Counted from the first letter of the stretch, positions 9,629-17,237 are shown. The stretch is 64,000 bases of DNA from Bacteroidota bacterium (GCA_030692515.1 JAUXZS010000056.1:1-64000), one strand, 5' to 3'. A program made the numbers and translations. Notes: a model not told the origin generated them from the sequence alone.

Positions 9629-10222
9629 TTGGAAAATAGAACTAATATTCAAAACTCTTTAAACCCAAACAAATGGGTAGAACTGTATTCGGATTATTTA
9701 TATAAATACGCCTATTACCGTGTTAATAAGGATGAATTGGCGCAGGATCTTGTTCAAGACTGTTTTTTAGCCGCTTTAAAATCTTGTGAATCCTATAAAG
9801 GAGAAGCTTCGGAAAAAACTTGGCTGGTTAGTATTTTAAAAAACAAAATTATTGATCATTATAAAAAAGCTTCAACCCGCAACGAATCTCCTCTTCAAAT
9901 AAACAGTTATAATGTTCCTTCTTACGATCATTTTTTTAATAGCAAAAAAAATGGCCATTGGCAAAGCGAAGCTAAACCTAAGAATTGGGTCGCTAATGAA
10001 AATACTTTTGATGCGAAAGAATTTCACAAAACCCTAGAAACCTGCCTTGAAGAACTGCCCGAAAAATGGAAAGGAGTTTTTACAATGAGTTTGTTAGATG
10101 ATACAGATTCAAAACTCGTTTGTAAGGAGTTTGCCTTAAGCTCGTCTAACTTCTGGGTAATAATACATAGAGCCAAATTGCAGATGAGAGAATGTCTCGA
10201 AAAAAATTGGTTACAGTTGTGA
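9629..10222 (+). CDS. ECF-type RNA polymerase sigma factor of the RiPP operon
   Basis: 197-residue sigma-70 family protein. Region 2 is at about residues 10-85 (YSDYLYKYAYYRV...LAQDLVQDCFLAAL, then TWLVSILKNKIIDHYKK) and region 4 at about 130-190 (LEELPEKWKGVF and the 'SSSNFWVIIHRAKLQMRECL' recognition segment). An unusually long linker of about 45 residues containing GHW joins them. The TTG start is the only one that includes all of region 2. The next gene, for a zinc-type anti-sigma protein, begins inside this stop codon (TGATG), so the pair is translationally coupled. The peptide precursor and maturase genes follow directly, which suggests this sigma factor controls them, as SigF does for the gig operon in Caulobacter (known example; inference here). 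Confidence 0.93.
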   Translation: MENRTNIQNSLNPNKWVELYSDYLYKYAYYRVNKDELAQDLVQDCFLAALKSCESYKGEASEKTWLVSILKNKIIDHYKKASTRNESPLQINSYNVPSYDHFFNSKKNGHWQSEAKPKNWVANENTFDAKEFHKTLETCLEELPEKWKGVFTMSLLDDTDSKLVCKEFALSSSNFWVIIHRAKLQMRECLEKNWLQL

Positions 10223-10500
10223 TGGAAGAATTAAAAGAACATACACATAAATGGTACACTTTTGGTTGTAAAGATGCTACCTACCTTACTGTTAAAGCAG
10301 ATTATGGCCCTCTTTCGTTTTCAGAAAAAATCCAGTTAGGTATTCATACGCTTATGTGCAAGTATTGCCGTCGATTTGCGCTTCAAAGTAAAAAAATAAA
10401 CGAGTTTTTAAAAATTTCGTTCGAAAAAGATAATGTAACGCTTTCTCAGATTAAAAAAGAAGCTCTAAATCAAGTGATTACAGAAAACTCGAAAAAATAA
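10222..10500 (+). CDS. Zinc-binding (ZAS/zf-HC2-like) anti-sigma factor
   Basis: Small 92-residue protein when started at the ATG overlapping the sigma factor stop; an upstream ATG at 10192 would add 10 residues and overlap by 31 bp. It has a first cysteine (GCKDAT) and then HTLMCKYC, which is the H-x3-C-x2-C zinc motif of ZAS anti-sigma factors. No transmembrane helix is present, so it is probably soluble. In ZAS proteins the zinc site can respond to metal or thiol stress and release the sigma factor, which would suit a metal-handling operon. Identity rests on the motif, size and position after the ECF gene; sequence similarity to known members was not measured. Confidence 0.75.
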   Translation: MEELKEHTHKWYTFGCKDATYLTVKADYGPLSFSEKIQLGIHTLMCKYCRRFALQSKKINEFLKISFEKDNVTLSQIKKEALNQVITENSKK

Positions 10501-10510
10501 CCAATATTTT

Positions 10511-10540
10511 TGTAAGCATTTGGAATCTATTTCGACTATA
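10511..10540 (+). promoter_or_regulatory. Candidate ECF-dependent promoter of the RiPP precursor gene
   Basis: A -35-like TGTAAG (10511-10516) is separated by 16 nt from a -10-like CGACTATA (10533-10540). These resemble ECF sigma-type elements (AAC-like -35, CGnCTA -10) rather than the housekeeping TAnnTTTG box. The 5' UTR would be about 35 nt and ends in an A-rich stretch just before the ATG, as in highly translated Bacteroidota genes. No similar pair was seen upstream of the sigma gene itself. The assignment is by eye. Confidence 0.45.
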
Positions 10541-10579
10541 ATTACGTAAATTCATATAAACCTTAAAACAAAAATTAAA

Positions 10580-10966
10580 ATGGAAAAAAAATCAGCATTA
10601 ATTACTTGCTCTATGATTGCAGGTGCTTTATTAAGCGTTTCAGCTGTTAAAGCTAACACAAACAACTTATTAAGCTACAACGGTTTGGGAACTGCCGGAG
10701 AAGTTCGTACGTCATTAGTTAAAACAATTGAATTAACTTGTGGTGAGAAAAAAGGTGATGCTGCTAAAGCAGACACTAAAACTAAGGATGCTAAGTGTGG
10801 TGAGCACAAGGCTAAAGACGGTAAGTGCGGTGAGCACAAAGCAAAAGATGGTAAGTGCGGTGAGCACAAAGCAAAAGATGCTAAGTGTGGTGAGAAAAAA
10901 GCAAAAGATGGCAAATGCGGAGAAGGCAAATGCGGAGAAAAGAAAAAAACTGAAACTCCAAAATAA
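10580..10966 (+). CDS. hvfA: Cys-rich repeat RiPP precursor peptide (HvfA/BufA-like)
   Basis: 128-residue exported peptide. A signal peptide (residues 1-25, ending SAVKA) is followed by a linker, then a core with seven cysteines each in the context CGE: one TCGE, then KCGE six times. Four decapeptide repeats of the form D-(A/G)-KCGE-(H/K)-KAK occupy residues 70-109, and the tail ends GKCGEGKCGEKK. KCGE/EGKCG motifs are the hallmark of HvfA oxazolins and BufA bufferins, in which an MNIO enzyme converts cysteines into oxazolone/thioamide or thiooxazole groups that bind copper. The maturase genes follow at once. The product is presumably periplasmic. Naming as HvfA-like is by motif and context; the actual modification is unproven. 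Confidence 0.85.
   Translation: MEKKSALITCSMIAGALLSVSAVKANTNNLLSYNGLGTAGEVRTSLVKTIELTCGEKKGDAAKADTKTKDAKCGEHKAKDGKCGEHKAKDGKCGEHKAKDAKCGEKKAKDGKCGEGKCGEKKKTETPK
10787..10921 (+). repeat. 30-bp tandem repeat array in precursor gene
   Basis: Four consecutive 30-bp units (10787, 10817, 10847, 10877) plus a half unit encode D-(A/G)-KCGE-(H/K)-KAK. Units 2 and 3 are almost identical in DNA, so the array can expand or contract by slippage in 10-residue steps. Each unit supplies one modifiable Cys. Confidence 0.9.
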
Positions 10967-10972
10967 TTAAAC

Positions 10973-11008
10973 TTAACCCCTCTTCAAAAAAGAGGGGTTA
11001 ATTTTTTT
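10973..11008 (+). terminator. Intra-operon terminator/attenuator between precursor and maturase
   Basis: A perfect 12-bp stem pairs TTAACCCCTCTT (10973-10984) with AAGAGGGGTTAA (10990-11001) around a CAAAA loop and is followed by seven Ts. The ATG of the DUF692 gene lies only 4 nt past the T-run and no new promoter is visible. Partial readthrough would give much precursor and little enzyme. Confidence 0.88.
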
Positions 11009-11012
11009 AGTT

Positions 11013-11858
11013 ATGAAGCTAATAAGCAATAAGCATATAGGTATAGGTTTTAGAAAAGATTTTTCTGAGGAACTTTTGGATTCGGATACCCTTAAGCCGG
11101 CGTTTATTGAATTGGCGCCCGAAAATTGGATTGGTATGGGGGGTTACTGGAAAAAACAATTAGATAAAGCCGCGGAAAAATATCCTATCACCTGCCATGG
11201 TTTATCATTATCAATTGGAAGTCCGGACGAATTGGATTTTGATTTCCTAAACAAAATAAAAAAATTTATTAAGCAATATAATGTGCAGATTTACTCTGAA
11301 CATTTGAGTTATGCAAAATGCGATAATGCACACTTATATGATTTGTTACCAATTCCGTTTAAAAAAGATGCGGTAAAACATATTGTTGCTCGCATTAAAC
11401 AAGTACAAGAAATTTTGGAAATGCCCTTGGCTATTGAAAACGTTTCTTATTACACACCGGTTGCTGCCGAAATGGATGAAGCAACTTTTATTTCAGAAAT
11501 CGTAAATGAATCTGGCTGTAATTTATTATTAGATGTTAATAATGTTTACGTTAATTCATTCAACCATAACTATAGCGCAAAAGAATTTATAAATAAACTG
11601 CCCCTTAACAAGGTAAGTTATATTCACATGGCGGGGCACGAACAAATTTCAGATACCGTTATTATTGATACGCATGGCCAAGCGGTCATCGAAAAAGTGT
11701 ATGAACTATTTGAGTACACAACAGCTTTAATTAAACCCGTTCCGGTTTTATTAGAACGAGATTTTAATATTCCTGAATTAGAAGAATTACAAACAGAACT
11801 TACAAGAATGGAAACGATTGTTTCTAAGACTTGGCGAAAGGAACATTCACTTGCTTAA
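11013..11858 (+). CDS. hvfB: MNIO (DUF692) RiPP maturase, HvfB/BufB-like
   Basis: 281-residue DUF692 / multinuclear non-haem iron-dependent oxidase of the TIM-barrel fold. Motifs seen in order: GIGFR, IELAPENW, CHGLSLSIG, YSEHLSY, AIENVSYY, LLLDVNNVYVN, YIHMAGH, IDTHGQ and LLERDFNIP. The His, Glu and Asp residues of these motifs are the iron ligands in characterised members (MbnB, HvfB). These enzymes oxidise cysteines in precursor peptides with a DUF2063-type partner, which is encoded next here. The gene starts 46 bp after the Cys-rich precursor and overlaps its partner gene. Family membership is very clear; the exact product chemistry is inferred from KCGE/EGKCG precursors elsewhere. Confidence 0.95.
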   Translation: MKLISNKHIGIGFRKDFSEELLDSDTLKPAFIELAPENWIGMGGYWKKQLDKAAEKYPITCHGLSLSIGSPDELDFDFLNKIKKFIKQYNVQIYSEHLSYAKCDNAHLYDLLPIPFKKDAVKHIVARIKQVQEILEMPLAIENVSYYTPVAAEMDEATFISEIVNESGCNLLLDVNNVYVNSFNHNYSAKEFINKLPLNKVSYIHMAGHEQISDTVIIDTHGQAVIEKVYELFEYTTALIKPVPVLLERDFNIPELEELQTELTRMETIVSKTWRKEHSLA

Positions 11859-12597
11859 AGAATCTACACATATTCAGCAGTCAAGATTAGCCAGCTATTG
11901 CAAAACAGGCATTAAACCCGAATTAATTGGCGTAATTGAAGAAAACCTTCATCATTATCGCCGCCTAGTTTTTAATATTGGTGTTGATACAATTGAAACC
12001 GCTTATCCTATTACTCACAGTTTTTTACCGTCTGATGTTTGGAATAAACTACTTCATGATTTTTACGCAGAACATAAATGTCAAACACCTCAGGTATGGC
12101 GAATGCCTTTAGAGTTTTATGAATATTGTGTAGAAAAAAATATTCAAGCACAATTAAACATTCCATTTTTAAATGATTTATTATACTTTGAGTGGCTTGA
12201 GCTAGAAATTCATACTATGGATGATATTGCTTATCCTCAAATTAATATCGAAGGTGACATTCTTTTAAACACAATAGCCTTGAACCCTGAGCACAAACTA
12301 ATAAAATTAAATTATCCTGTTCACATCGTTGCACCAACAGAAATGAAAGATGAGGCAGGGGATTATTTTTTATTGATGTATCGCGAAAAAGAAACTGGCA
12401 ACATTCAATTTATTGATGTTTCCATTTTATACGCTTACATTATTGAGCAATTACAAAGTGGCATTCGTTTACAAGACATTTTAGCTGAGGCAGATTCCTT
12501 ATTTCAAATAAATAATTTTGAACAATTAAAAGAACATGTTCTTATTTTTATCGACGATTTAAAAAAACGTAACTTTATTCTTGGATTTTTAAACTAA
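11818..12597 (+). CDS. hvfC: DUF2063 RiPP maturation partner (HvfC/BufC-like)
   Basis: Partner protein of the MNIO enzyme. The N-terminal DUF2063 domain (about residues 15-125) shows 'RLASYCKTG', 'LHHYRRLVFNIG', 'ETAYPITHSFLP' and 'YFEWLELEIH'. The C-terminal half is a winged-helix-like region seen in HvfC proteins, which bind the precursor and deliver it to the oxidase. The frame is open from an ATG at 11818, overlapping the maturase by 41 bp. A TTG at 11851 with GAAAGG 10 nt upstream overlaps by only 8 bp and may be the true start. Either way translation is coupled to the maturase, which fits 1:1 complex formation. Confidence 0.9.
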   Translation: MFLRLGERNIHLLKESTHIQQSRLASYCKTGIKPELIGVIEENLHHYRRLVFNIGVDTIETAYPITHSFLPSDVWNKLLHDFYAEHKCQTPQVWRMPLEFYEYCVEKNIQAQLNIPFLNDLLYFEWLELEIHTMDDIAYPQINIEGDILLNTIALNPEHKLIKLNYPVHIVAPTEMKDEAGDYFLLMYREKETGNIQFIDVSILYAYIIEQLQSGIRLQDILAEADSLFQINNFEQLKEHVLIFIDDLKKRNFILGFLN

Positions 12598-12602
12598 AAA
12601 AC

Positions 12603-13049
12603 ATGATAAAACTATACTTCAAAATCAGAGCCATATTAAACAACGCGCAAGACTTGCCCTTATTATTTTTACGTTTAATATTAGCCTATGGCTTTTGGGA
12701 ACCTGCTAAAATGAAATGGGCGGATATTAACGGAATTGCAGAATGGTTTGATAGCATGGGTATTGTTGCGCCAAAGCTAAGCGCTTACCTTGCAGCATCT
12801 ACAGAAATGGCCGGTGTATTTTTATTGATTTTTGGTTTAGGTACGCGCATAATAAGTATTCCATTAATAATTACTATGCTGGTTGCCATTAAAACCGTGC
12901 ATTGGGAAAATGGTTTTGCATCATCAGATAATGGATATGAAATTCCATTATATTATATGCTGATGCTTATAACGCTTTTATGTTTTGGTCCAGGGAAAAT
13001 AAGTGCGGATTATTTTATTGGTAAAAAAATGAGAAACTTTCTTAGCTAA
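12603..13049 (+). CDS. DoxX-family membrane protein of the RiPP operon (HvfX/BufD-like)
   Basis: 148-residue inner-membrane protein with four predicted helices (about 15-35, 60-82, 86-100, 115-130) and DoxX-type motifs: 'LRLILAYGFWEPAKMKW' in helix 1 and 'EMAGVFLLIFGLGTR' in helix 2. It begins 5 bp after the DUF2063 gene and closes the operon. DoxX proteins are regular members of Hvf/Buf/Gig clusters, although their job in maturation, redox supply or export is not settled. The 3' end overlaps the convergent Rossmann-fold gene by 8 bp, so the operon ends here. Confidence 0.9.
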   Translation: MIKLYFKIRAILNNAQDLPLLFLRLILAYGFWEPAKMKWADINGIAEWFDSMGIVAPKLSAYLAASTEMAGVFLLIFGLGTRIISIPLIITMLVAIKTVHWENGFASSDNGYEIPLYYMLMLITLLCFGPGKISADYFIGKKMRNFLS

Positions 13050-13680
13050 TTTTATCCGACTCAACAATAACTTTTCCTGTTAAATTTTCGTTAGCAAGCT
13101 TTATCATTGTTTTTGCAATACTACTTGCCTTAACACCTTTGTATTTTTTTAATCCTCCTATAAAAAGTGGACTTAATAATTTAAACAAAACAACTCCAAT
13201 TTTTTCTCCCAATCTAAATTCTTTTCTATCTCCAAGAATTAAAGATGGACGAATAATTATAAACGTTTCAAAATTTAAATCAGAAATTTTTTCTTCTAAG
13301 TCGCCTTTTGTTTTTAAATAAAAATTAGACGATTTTGCATCGGCACCCAAAGAAGAAACTAAAATAAATTGTTTTACATTATTTCGCTTTGCAATTTGTG
13401 CTATCTTAAATGGGTATTCGCAATCAATTTTATATTGATTTTCCTTTGAACCAGCCTTTTTTATTGTTGTGCCAATCGCACAAAAAATATCATCTCCCTT
13501 AATTATTGAAGCATCGATGTTATCAAAATCAATAATTTTTTCTTCAATTTTTAAGTGGTTTAGCTCAGACTTTCGCCTCACCAACAAAATAATTTTTGAA
13601 TAAAATTTAGAGTCGTTAAGTTGATTTACCAAATTGCTTCCTACTAAACCTGTTGCGCCAACCACTAAAGCTGTTTTCAT
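13042..13680 (-). CDS. NAD(P)-binding Rossmann-fold oxidoreductase (HTATIP2/TIP30-like)
   Basis: 212-residue atypical short-chain dehydrogenase. The N-terminal nucleotide-binding motif GATGLVGSN is at residues 8-16. 'FCAIGTTIKKAGSKE', 'FILVSSLGAD' and the Y-x3-K catalytic pair in FYLKTKGDLE follow, then 'IIIRPSLILGDR'. This pattern matches the NAD(P)H-binding family that includes human TIP30/HTATIP2 and bacterial YbjT-like proteins. Substrate unknown. It lies 11 bp downstream of hemE on the same strand, so the two are probably co-transcribed, but no haem role is known. Confidence 0.85.
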   Translation of the reverse strand: MKTALVVGATGLVGSNLVNQLNDSKFYSKIILLVRRKSELNHLKIEEKIIDFDNIDASIIKGDDIFCAIGTTIKKAGSKENQYKIDCEYPFKIAQIAKRNNVKQFILVSSLGADAKSSNFYLKTKGDLEEKISDLNFETFIIIRPSLILGDRKEFRLGEKIGVVLFKLLSPLFIGGLKKYKGVKASSIAKTMIKLANENLTGKVIVESDKIS

Positions 13681-13691
13681 AATTTTTAGTT

Positions 13692-14717
13692 TTACTTCCA
13701 GCTGTAATCTTTAACTACATCAACAAAAAACTTTACTTTTTCTTTATCAATATCAGGATATAAGCCATGCCCCAAATTACAGATGTAGCGTTGTTTTCCA
13801 AACGCGCTTAGCATTGCTTGAGTTTCTTCTTTAATTTTTTTCTCGCTAGCATATAATAAACAAGGGTCGGCGTTGCCTTGCAATGTTTTATTTCCGGCAA
13901 GATTTCTGGCAACTAGCGGGTTGATTGTCCAATCAAGGCCAATAGAATTACAGCTGGTTTCAGAAATTTTTTGAACAGCATAATGCGCATCTTTTGCAAA
14001 AACAGTTATGGGAACTAATGGCGATAAGGCGTCGCAAATTTTTGAAATATACTTTAAAGAAAACTCATAAAACATTTGTTCACTTAAAACACCAGCCCAA
14101 GAATCAAACAATTGCAAAATATCAGCGCCTGCAGCAACCTGGCCTTTCAAATAATTAATAGTACTTAGGGTTATTTTCTCTAACAGTTGATGAGATAATT
14201 CTGGCTGGGTATATAAAAATTGTTTGGCTTTGCTAAAAGTTTTGCTTCCGCTTCCTTCAATCATGTAAGCAAATAAAGTCCATGGAGCACCAGCAAAACC
14301 AATTAAAGGCACGCGGTTGTTTAATCCTTTTTTAGTTAGTTTAAGAGCTTGCATTACATAATCTAAATCTCCTGCATCGGCAATTTTTAAATTATCAATA
14401 TCTGTTTTGTTTTTAATAGTATTCTCAAACCACGGCCCTTTTGCCTCTATCATTTGATAAGGTAAACCCATTGCCTCGGGAATAACCAATATATCACTAA
14501 AGATTATTGCAGCATCAACGCCTAAAATATCCACTGGTTGAATGGTAACTTCACAAGCCAAGTCAGGCGTTTTAACAAACTCTATAAAGTTTTTTGCTTT
14601 TGCTCTTGTTGCCCTGTATTCCGGTAATATTCTTCCGGCCTGGCGCATTAACCATACAGGCGCGCGCTCAACATCCAATCCTTTGGCTGCTCTTAATAAT
14701 AAATCGTTTTTTAACAT
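13692..14717 (-). CDS. hemE: Uroporphyrinogen decarboxylase
   Basis: 341-residue cytoplasmic enzyme that decarboxylates uroporphyrinogen III to coproporphyrinogen III in haem synthesis. Family motifs are plain: '[16 protein letters not shown]' near residue 21, '[14 protein letters not shown]', '[17 protein letters not shown]', 'LFDSWAG' and the C-terminal '[10 protein letters not shown]'. The substrate-binding Arg and the Asp of FSDI are present. Length is normal. It follows the product of HemCD functionally but is not in the same operon. Confidence 0.97.
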   Translation of the reverse strand: MLKNDLLLRAAKGLDVERAPVWLMRQAGRILPEYRATRAKAKNFIEFVKTPDLACEVTIQPVDILGVDAAIIFSDILVIPEAMGLPYQMIEAKGPWFENTIKNKTDIDNLKIADAGDLDYVMQALKLTKKGLNNRVPLIGFAGAPWTLFAYMIEGSGSKTFSKAKQFLYTQPELSHQLLEKITLSTINYLKGQVAAGADILQLFDSWAGVLSEQMFYEFSLKYISKICDALSPLVPITVFAKDAHYAVQKISETSCNSIGLDWTINPLVARNLAGNKTLQGNADPCLLYASEKKIKEETQAMLSAFGKQRYICNLGHGLYPDIDKEKVKFFVDVVKDYSWK

Positions 14718-14841
14718 CTCCGTAAAGTTACATTCAAATTTCAGATTACATAAAAATTATTTTTTTTACGACTTAAAATAATGATGAGCGGTTTTTAACG
14801 TCAGCTTAAATGGGTGTATATTGCGAGTATAAATTATTGTA

Positions 14842-16827
14842 ATGAAAAAATTATTATTATCTATCGCCATTTTTGGAGCATTCATAACTAATGCGCAACA
14901 ACATTTCTGTTCAAAATCAAAACAATCATCAATGGCGGCACACATTAATCATCAGGCAAGGACATCGGCTTTAGTGCCGCACATTTCGCATGAGTTAAAA
15001 TACGATATAAAATTTGTACACCTAAACTTAAATTGCGAACGCACTAATAAATTTGTTAGCGGTAATGTTAAAACAGTTGCCACAGTTACAATGGCTGCCT
15101 TGGATACATTTATGACCATTCTACACGTGAATCATTCTGTAGATTCTGTACGTTTTAATGGCGCATTATTACCCTCCGTAAGAAAAGACAGCGCAGTAAA
15201 AGTTGGCTTACCCTCGCCACTTGCAAATGGTGCAACATTTACTGTAGTTGTATTTTATAAAGGAACAGCGCCCGTTGGCGGCTCAGCAATTGGCAGCGGT
15301 TATAGTTTTGGAACTTCCGCTTCTTGGGGAAATCAAGTAAGTTGGAGTTTAAGTGAGGCAATTGCAGGCTATCATTGGTGGCCTTGCAAACAAATACTAA
15401 CAGATAAAATTGATTCAAGTTGGGTATTTGTAACAACAGACTCTACAAATAAAGTTGGCTCAAATGGAAAATTAGAAAATGTAGTTGTAGTTGGAAACAA
15501 AAAACGCTATGAGTGGAAATCAAGAACACCAATTAATTATTATTTAATTTCTGTTGCTACTGCAAAGTATAAAGAATATAATTTATATGCTCATCCGTTG
15601 TATTTACCTAATGATTCTATTTTAATTCAAAATTATATTTACGACAACGCAATTAATAATCCCCTCTTTAACACTCAAAAAACTGCTCTAAATAAAATGC
15701 CGGGTGTTTTAGAGTTTCAAAGTAAAATATTTGGCATGTACCCTTTTTACAAAGAAAAATATGGTCATTGCATGGCGCCATTTGGTGGCGGGATGGAGCA
15801 TCAAACAATGACAAGTTTAGGTTTTTTTGAATATTATTTAGATGTACACGAGCTGGGGCACCAATGGTGGGGAGACAATGTGACATGTGCGAGTTGGTCG
15901 GATATTTGGATTAACGAAGGCTTTGCTTCTTATACCGAACATTTAGTGGCACAATATTTAGATGTTACAAATTTTGCTCCTAATTTAAATTCTGCGCACA
16001 ATAGTGTTATGTCGCAACCTGGAGGAAAAGTGTTTGTAACAGGTCCAGACACAATGAATTCGAATATTATTTTTGATTCTCGTTTAAGTTACGATAAAGG
16101 TGGTTCAATTATTAGAACCTTACAATTTTTAACTAATAATGATAGTGTTTGGTTTAACACATTGCGTGGTTTTCAAAATACTTATAAAAATAGTACCGCA
16201 TCGGTTATTGATTTTAAAAATTATTACCAAACGCAAACTGGCATTAACGCAACACAATTTTTTAACCAATGGTATTATGGCGAAGGATATCCAACATTTA
16301 ATGTAAAATATTATTTTGGAGGAAACACTTGTACAATAAAAAGCACCCAAACTACGAGCTTTCCTTCTTCAGTGCCGATATTCATAACTCCAATGGAATA
16401 CAAAATTACCCGCGCGGCTTTACCCGACACTACAATAAGAGTTATGCATAGCAACACTGTAGAAACCTATACTTTTAATTTATTAGGAAATGTTACTGGA
16501 GTTACTTGCGACCCAAATAATTGGGTTATTAATAAAGTGATTGGGCCAGCGTTTGATCCATCTTTAGGAATGGCAGAAAATGAAAAATTAGTTTACGATT
16601 TTAAAATTGGGCCAAATCCAACGAAAGGTGTTTTTACGATAACTAACAATAACAATTTAGAAGGCAAAACACAATTGTTTGATATTACTGGTAAATTAAT
16701 TTTGGAGAAAAAACTAGAATCAGAAATGAGTTTTGATTTAAGCAATTATCCTAATGGAATTTATATTATTAAGATTTCGGATTTAAACGGAGCCGAAAAA
16801 TATTCTCAAAAGATAATTAAACAATAA
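14842..16827 (+). CDS. Secreted M1-family aminopeptidase-like metalloprotease with T9SS sorting domain
   Basis: 661 residues. Signal peptide MKKLLLSIAIFGAFITNAQ. The N-terminal beta domain of M1 peptidases is at about 45-220. The catalytic domain has the substrate motif GGGMEHQT (a GAMEN variant) and the zinc site HELGHQWWG followed 18 residues later by NEGFASY, an intact gluzincin HExxH-x18-E. A helical segment follows and the last 80 residues are a type A sorting domain ('IGPNPTKGVFTI', 'DITGKLI', 'GIYIIKI', KIIKQ end). The N-terminal amine-binding Asn of GAMEN is replaced by His, so exopeptidase specificity may differ. Exported by the Por secretion system. Confidence 0.93.
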   Translation: MKKLLLSIAIFGAFITNAQQHFCSKSKQSSMAAHINHQARTSALVPHISHELKYDIKFVHLNLNCERTNKFVSGNVKTVATVTMAALDTFMTILHVNHSVDSVRFNGALLPSVRKDSAVKVGLPSPLANGATFTVVVFYKGTAPVGGSAIGSGYSFGTSASWGNQVSWSLSEAIAGYHWWPCKQILTDKIDSSWVFVTTDSTNKVGSNGKLENVVVVGNKKRYEWKSRTPINYYLISVATAKYKEYNLYAHPLYLPNDSILIQNYIYDNAINNPLFNTQKTALNKMPGVLEFQSKIFGMYPFYKEKYGHCMAPFGGGMEHQTMTSLGFFEYYLDVHELGHQWWGDNVTCASWSDIWINEGFASYTEHLVAQYLDVTNFAPNLNSAHNSVMSQPGGKVFVTGPDTMNSNIIFDSRLSYDKGGSIIRTLQFLTNNDSVWFNTLRGFQNTYKNSTASVIDFKNYYQTQTGINATQFFNQWYYGEGYPTFNVKYYFGGNTCTIKSTQTTSFPSSVPIFITPMEYKITRAALPDTTIRVMHSNTVETYTFNLLGNVTGVTCDPNNWVINKVIGPAFDPSLGMAENEKLVYDFKIGPNPTKGVFTITNNNNLEGKTQLFDITGKLILEKKLESEMSFDLSNYPNGIYIIKISDLNGAEKYSQKIIKQ

Positions 16828-16831
16828 ATTT

Positions 16832-16862
16832 AAAAAGCCTTCTCTAACCAGAAGGCTTTTTT
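16832..16862 (+). terminator. Intrinsic terminator of the M1 peptidase gene
   Basis: AAAAAGCCTTCT (16832-16843) pairs perfectly with AGAAGGCTTTTT (16850-16861) around a 6-nt loop, with a T-run, just past the stop codon. Confidence 0.9.
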
Positions 16863-16927
16863 GTTTCGTTAGTGGCCATCAATTTCACTTTGAATAACGT
16901 ATGCAAAAAACATTAAAAAAAATTATG

Positions 16928-16999
16928 TAGTCTCGGCGGGAATCGAACCCGCATTTAGCGTTTAGGAAACGCTCGTTCTATCCATTGAACTACGAAACC
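16928..16999 (-). tRNA. tRNA-Arg (anticodon CCT)
   Basis: The minus strand folds into a full cloverleaf of 72 nt. The acceptor stem GGTTTCG/CGAGACT has two G-T wobbles. The D-arm is GTTC/GAAC, the anticodon stem AGCGT/ACGCT with loop TTCCTAA, and the T-arm GCGGG-TTCGATT-CCCGC. Anticodon CCT reads AGG Arg codons. CCA is not encoded (the genome has ACA after the discriminator A), as usual for Bacteroidota. Confidence 0.95.
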
Positions 17000-17027
17000 A
17001 TTAAAAACTACATCTTCTCATTCTATC

Positions 17028-17100
17028 CCCGCCCGAACGACTTATTTGATTGATTCATCTATGCAAGCGTTCAGTCGGGCGGGCATTGAACTACGGTGCC
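17028..17100 (-). repeat. tRNA 5'-fragment and inverted repeat beside tRNA-Arg
   Basis: CATTGAACTACG occurs in the tRNA-Arg 5' half (16983-16994) and again at 17084-17095, where no cloverleaf follows. Just before it CCCGCCCGA (17028-17036) and TCGGGCGGG (17075-17083) form a perfect 9-bp inverted repeat. The segment looks like a relic of a duplicated or rearranged tRNA. Nothing else is seen between 16862 and the selU start. Confidence 0.5.
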
Positions 17101-17237
17101 AGTTTTAATAAGAGCACAAAAGTACTAAAAAAATCACCGTTTTCTTTGAAAACCTGCTTTAATAACTCCTTATTGTGCTCCGCTCAGAATACTTTAAAAA
17201 CTACTTTTCACTTTTTTATCCGCATATTTGTGTGCAA

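Noticed and set aside
10787-10921. CRISPR-like array
   Set aside because: The 30-bp units are contiguous without spacers and encode the peptide repeats.
10675-10970. ORFs on both strands overlapping the precursor gene
   Set aside because: They arise from the 30-bp repeats in other frames; only the 10580-10966 frame has a signal peptide and the KCGE motifs.
16928-17100. Integrative element attachment site at tRNA-Arg
   Set aside because: The repeated piece is from the 5' half of the tRNA, whereas integrases normally duplicate the 3' end, and no integrase gene is near.
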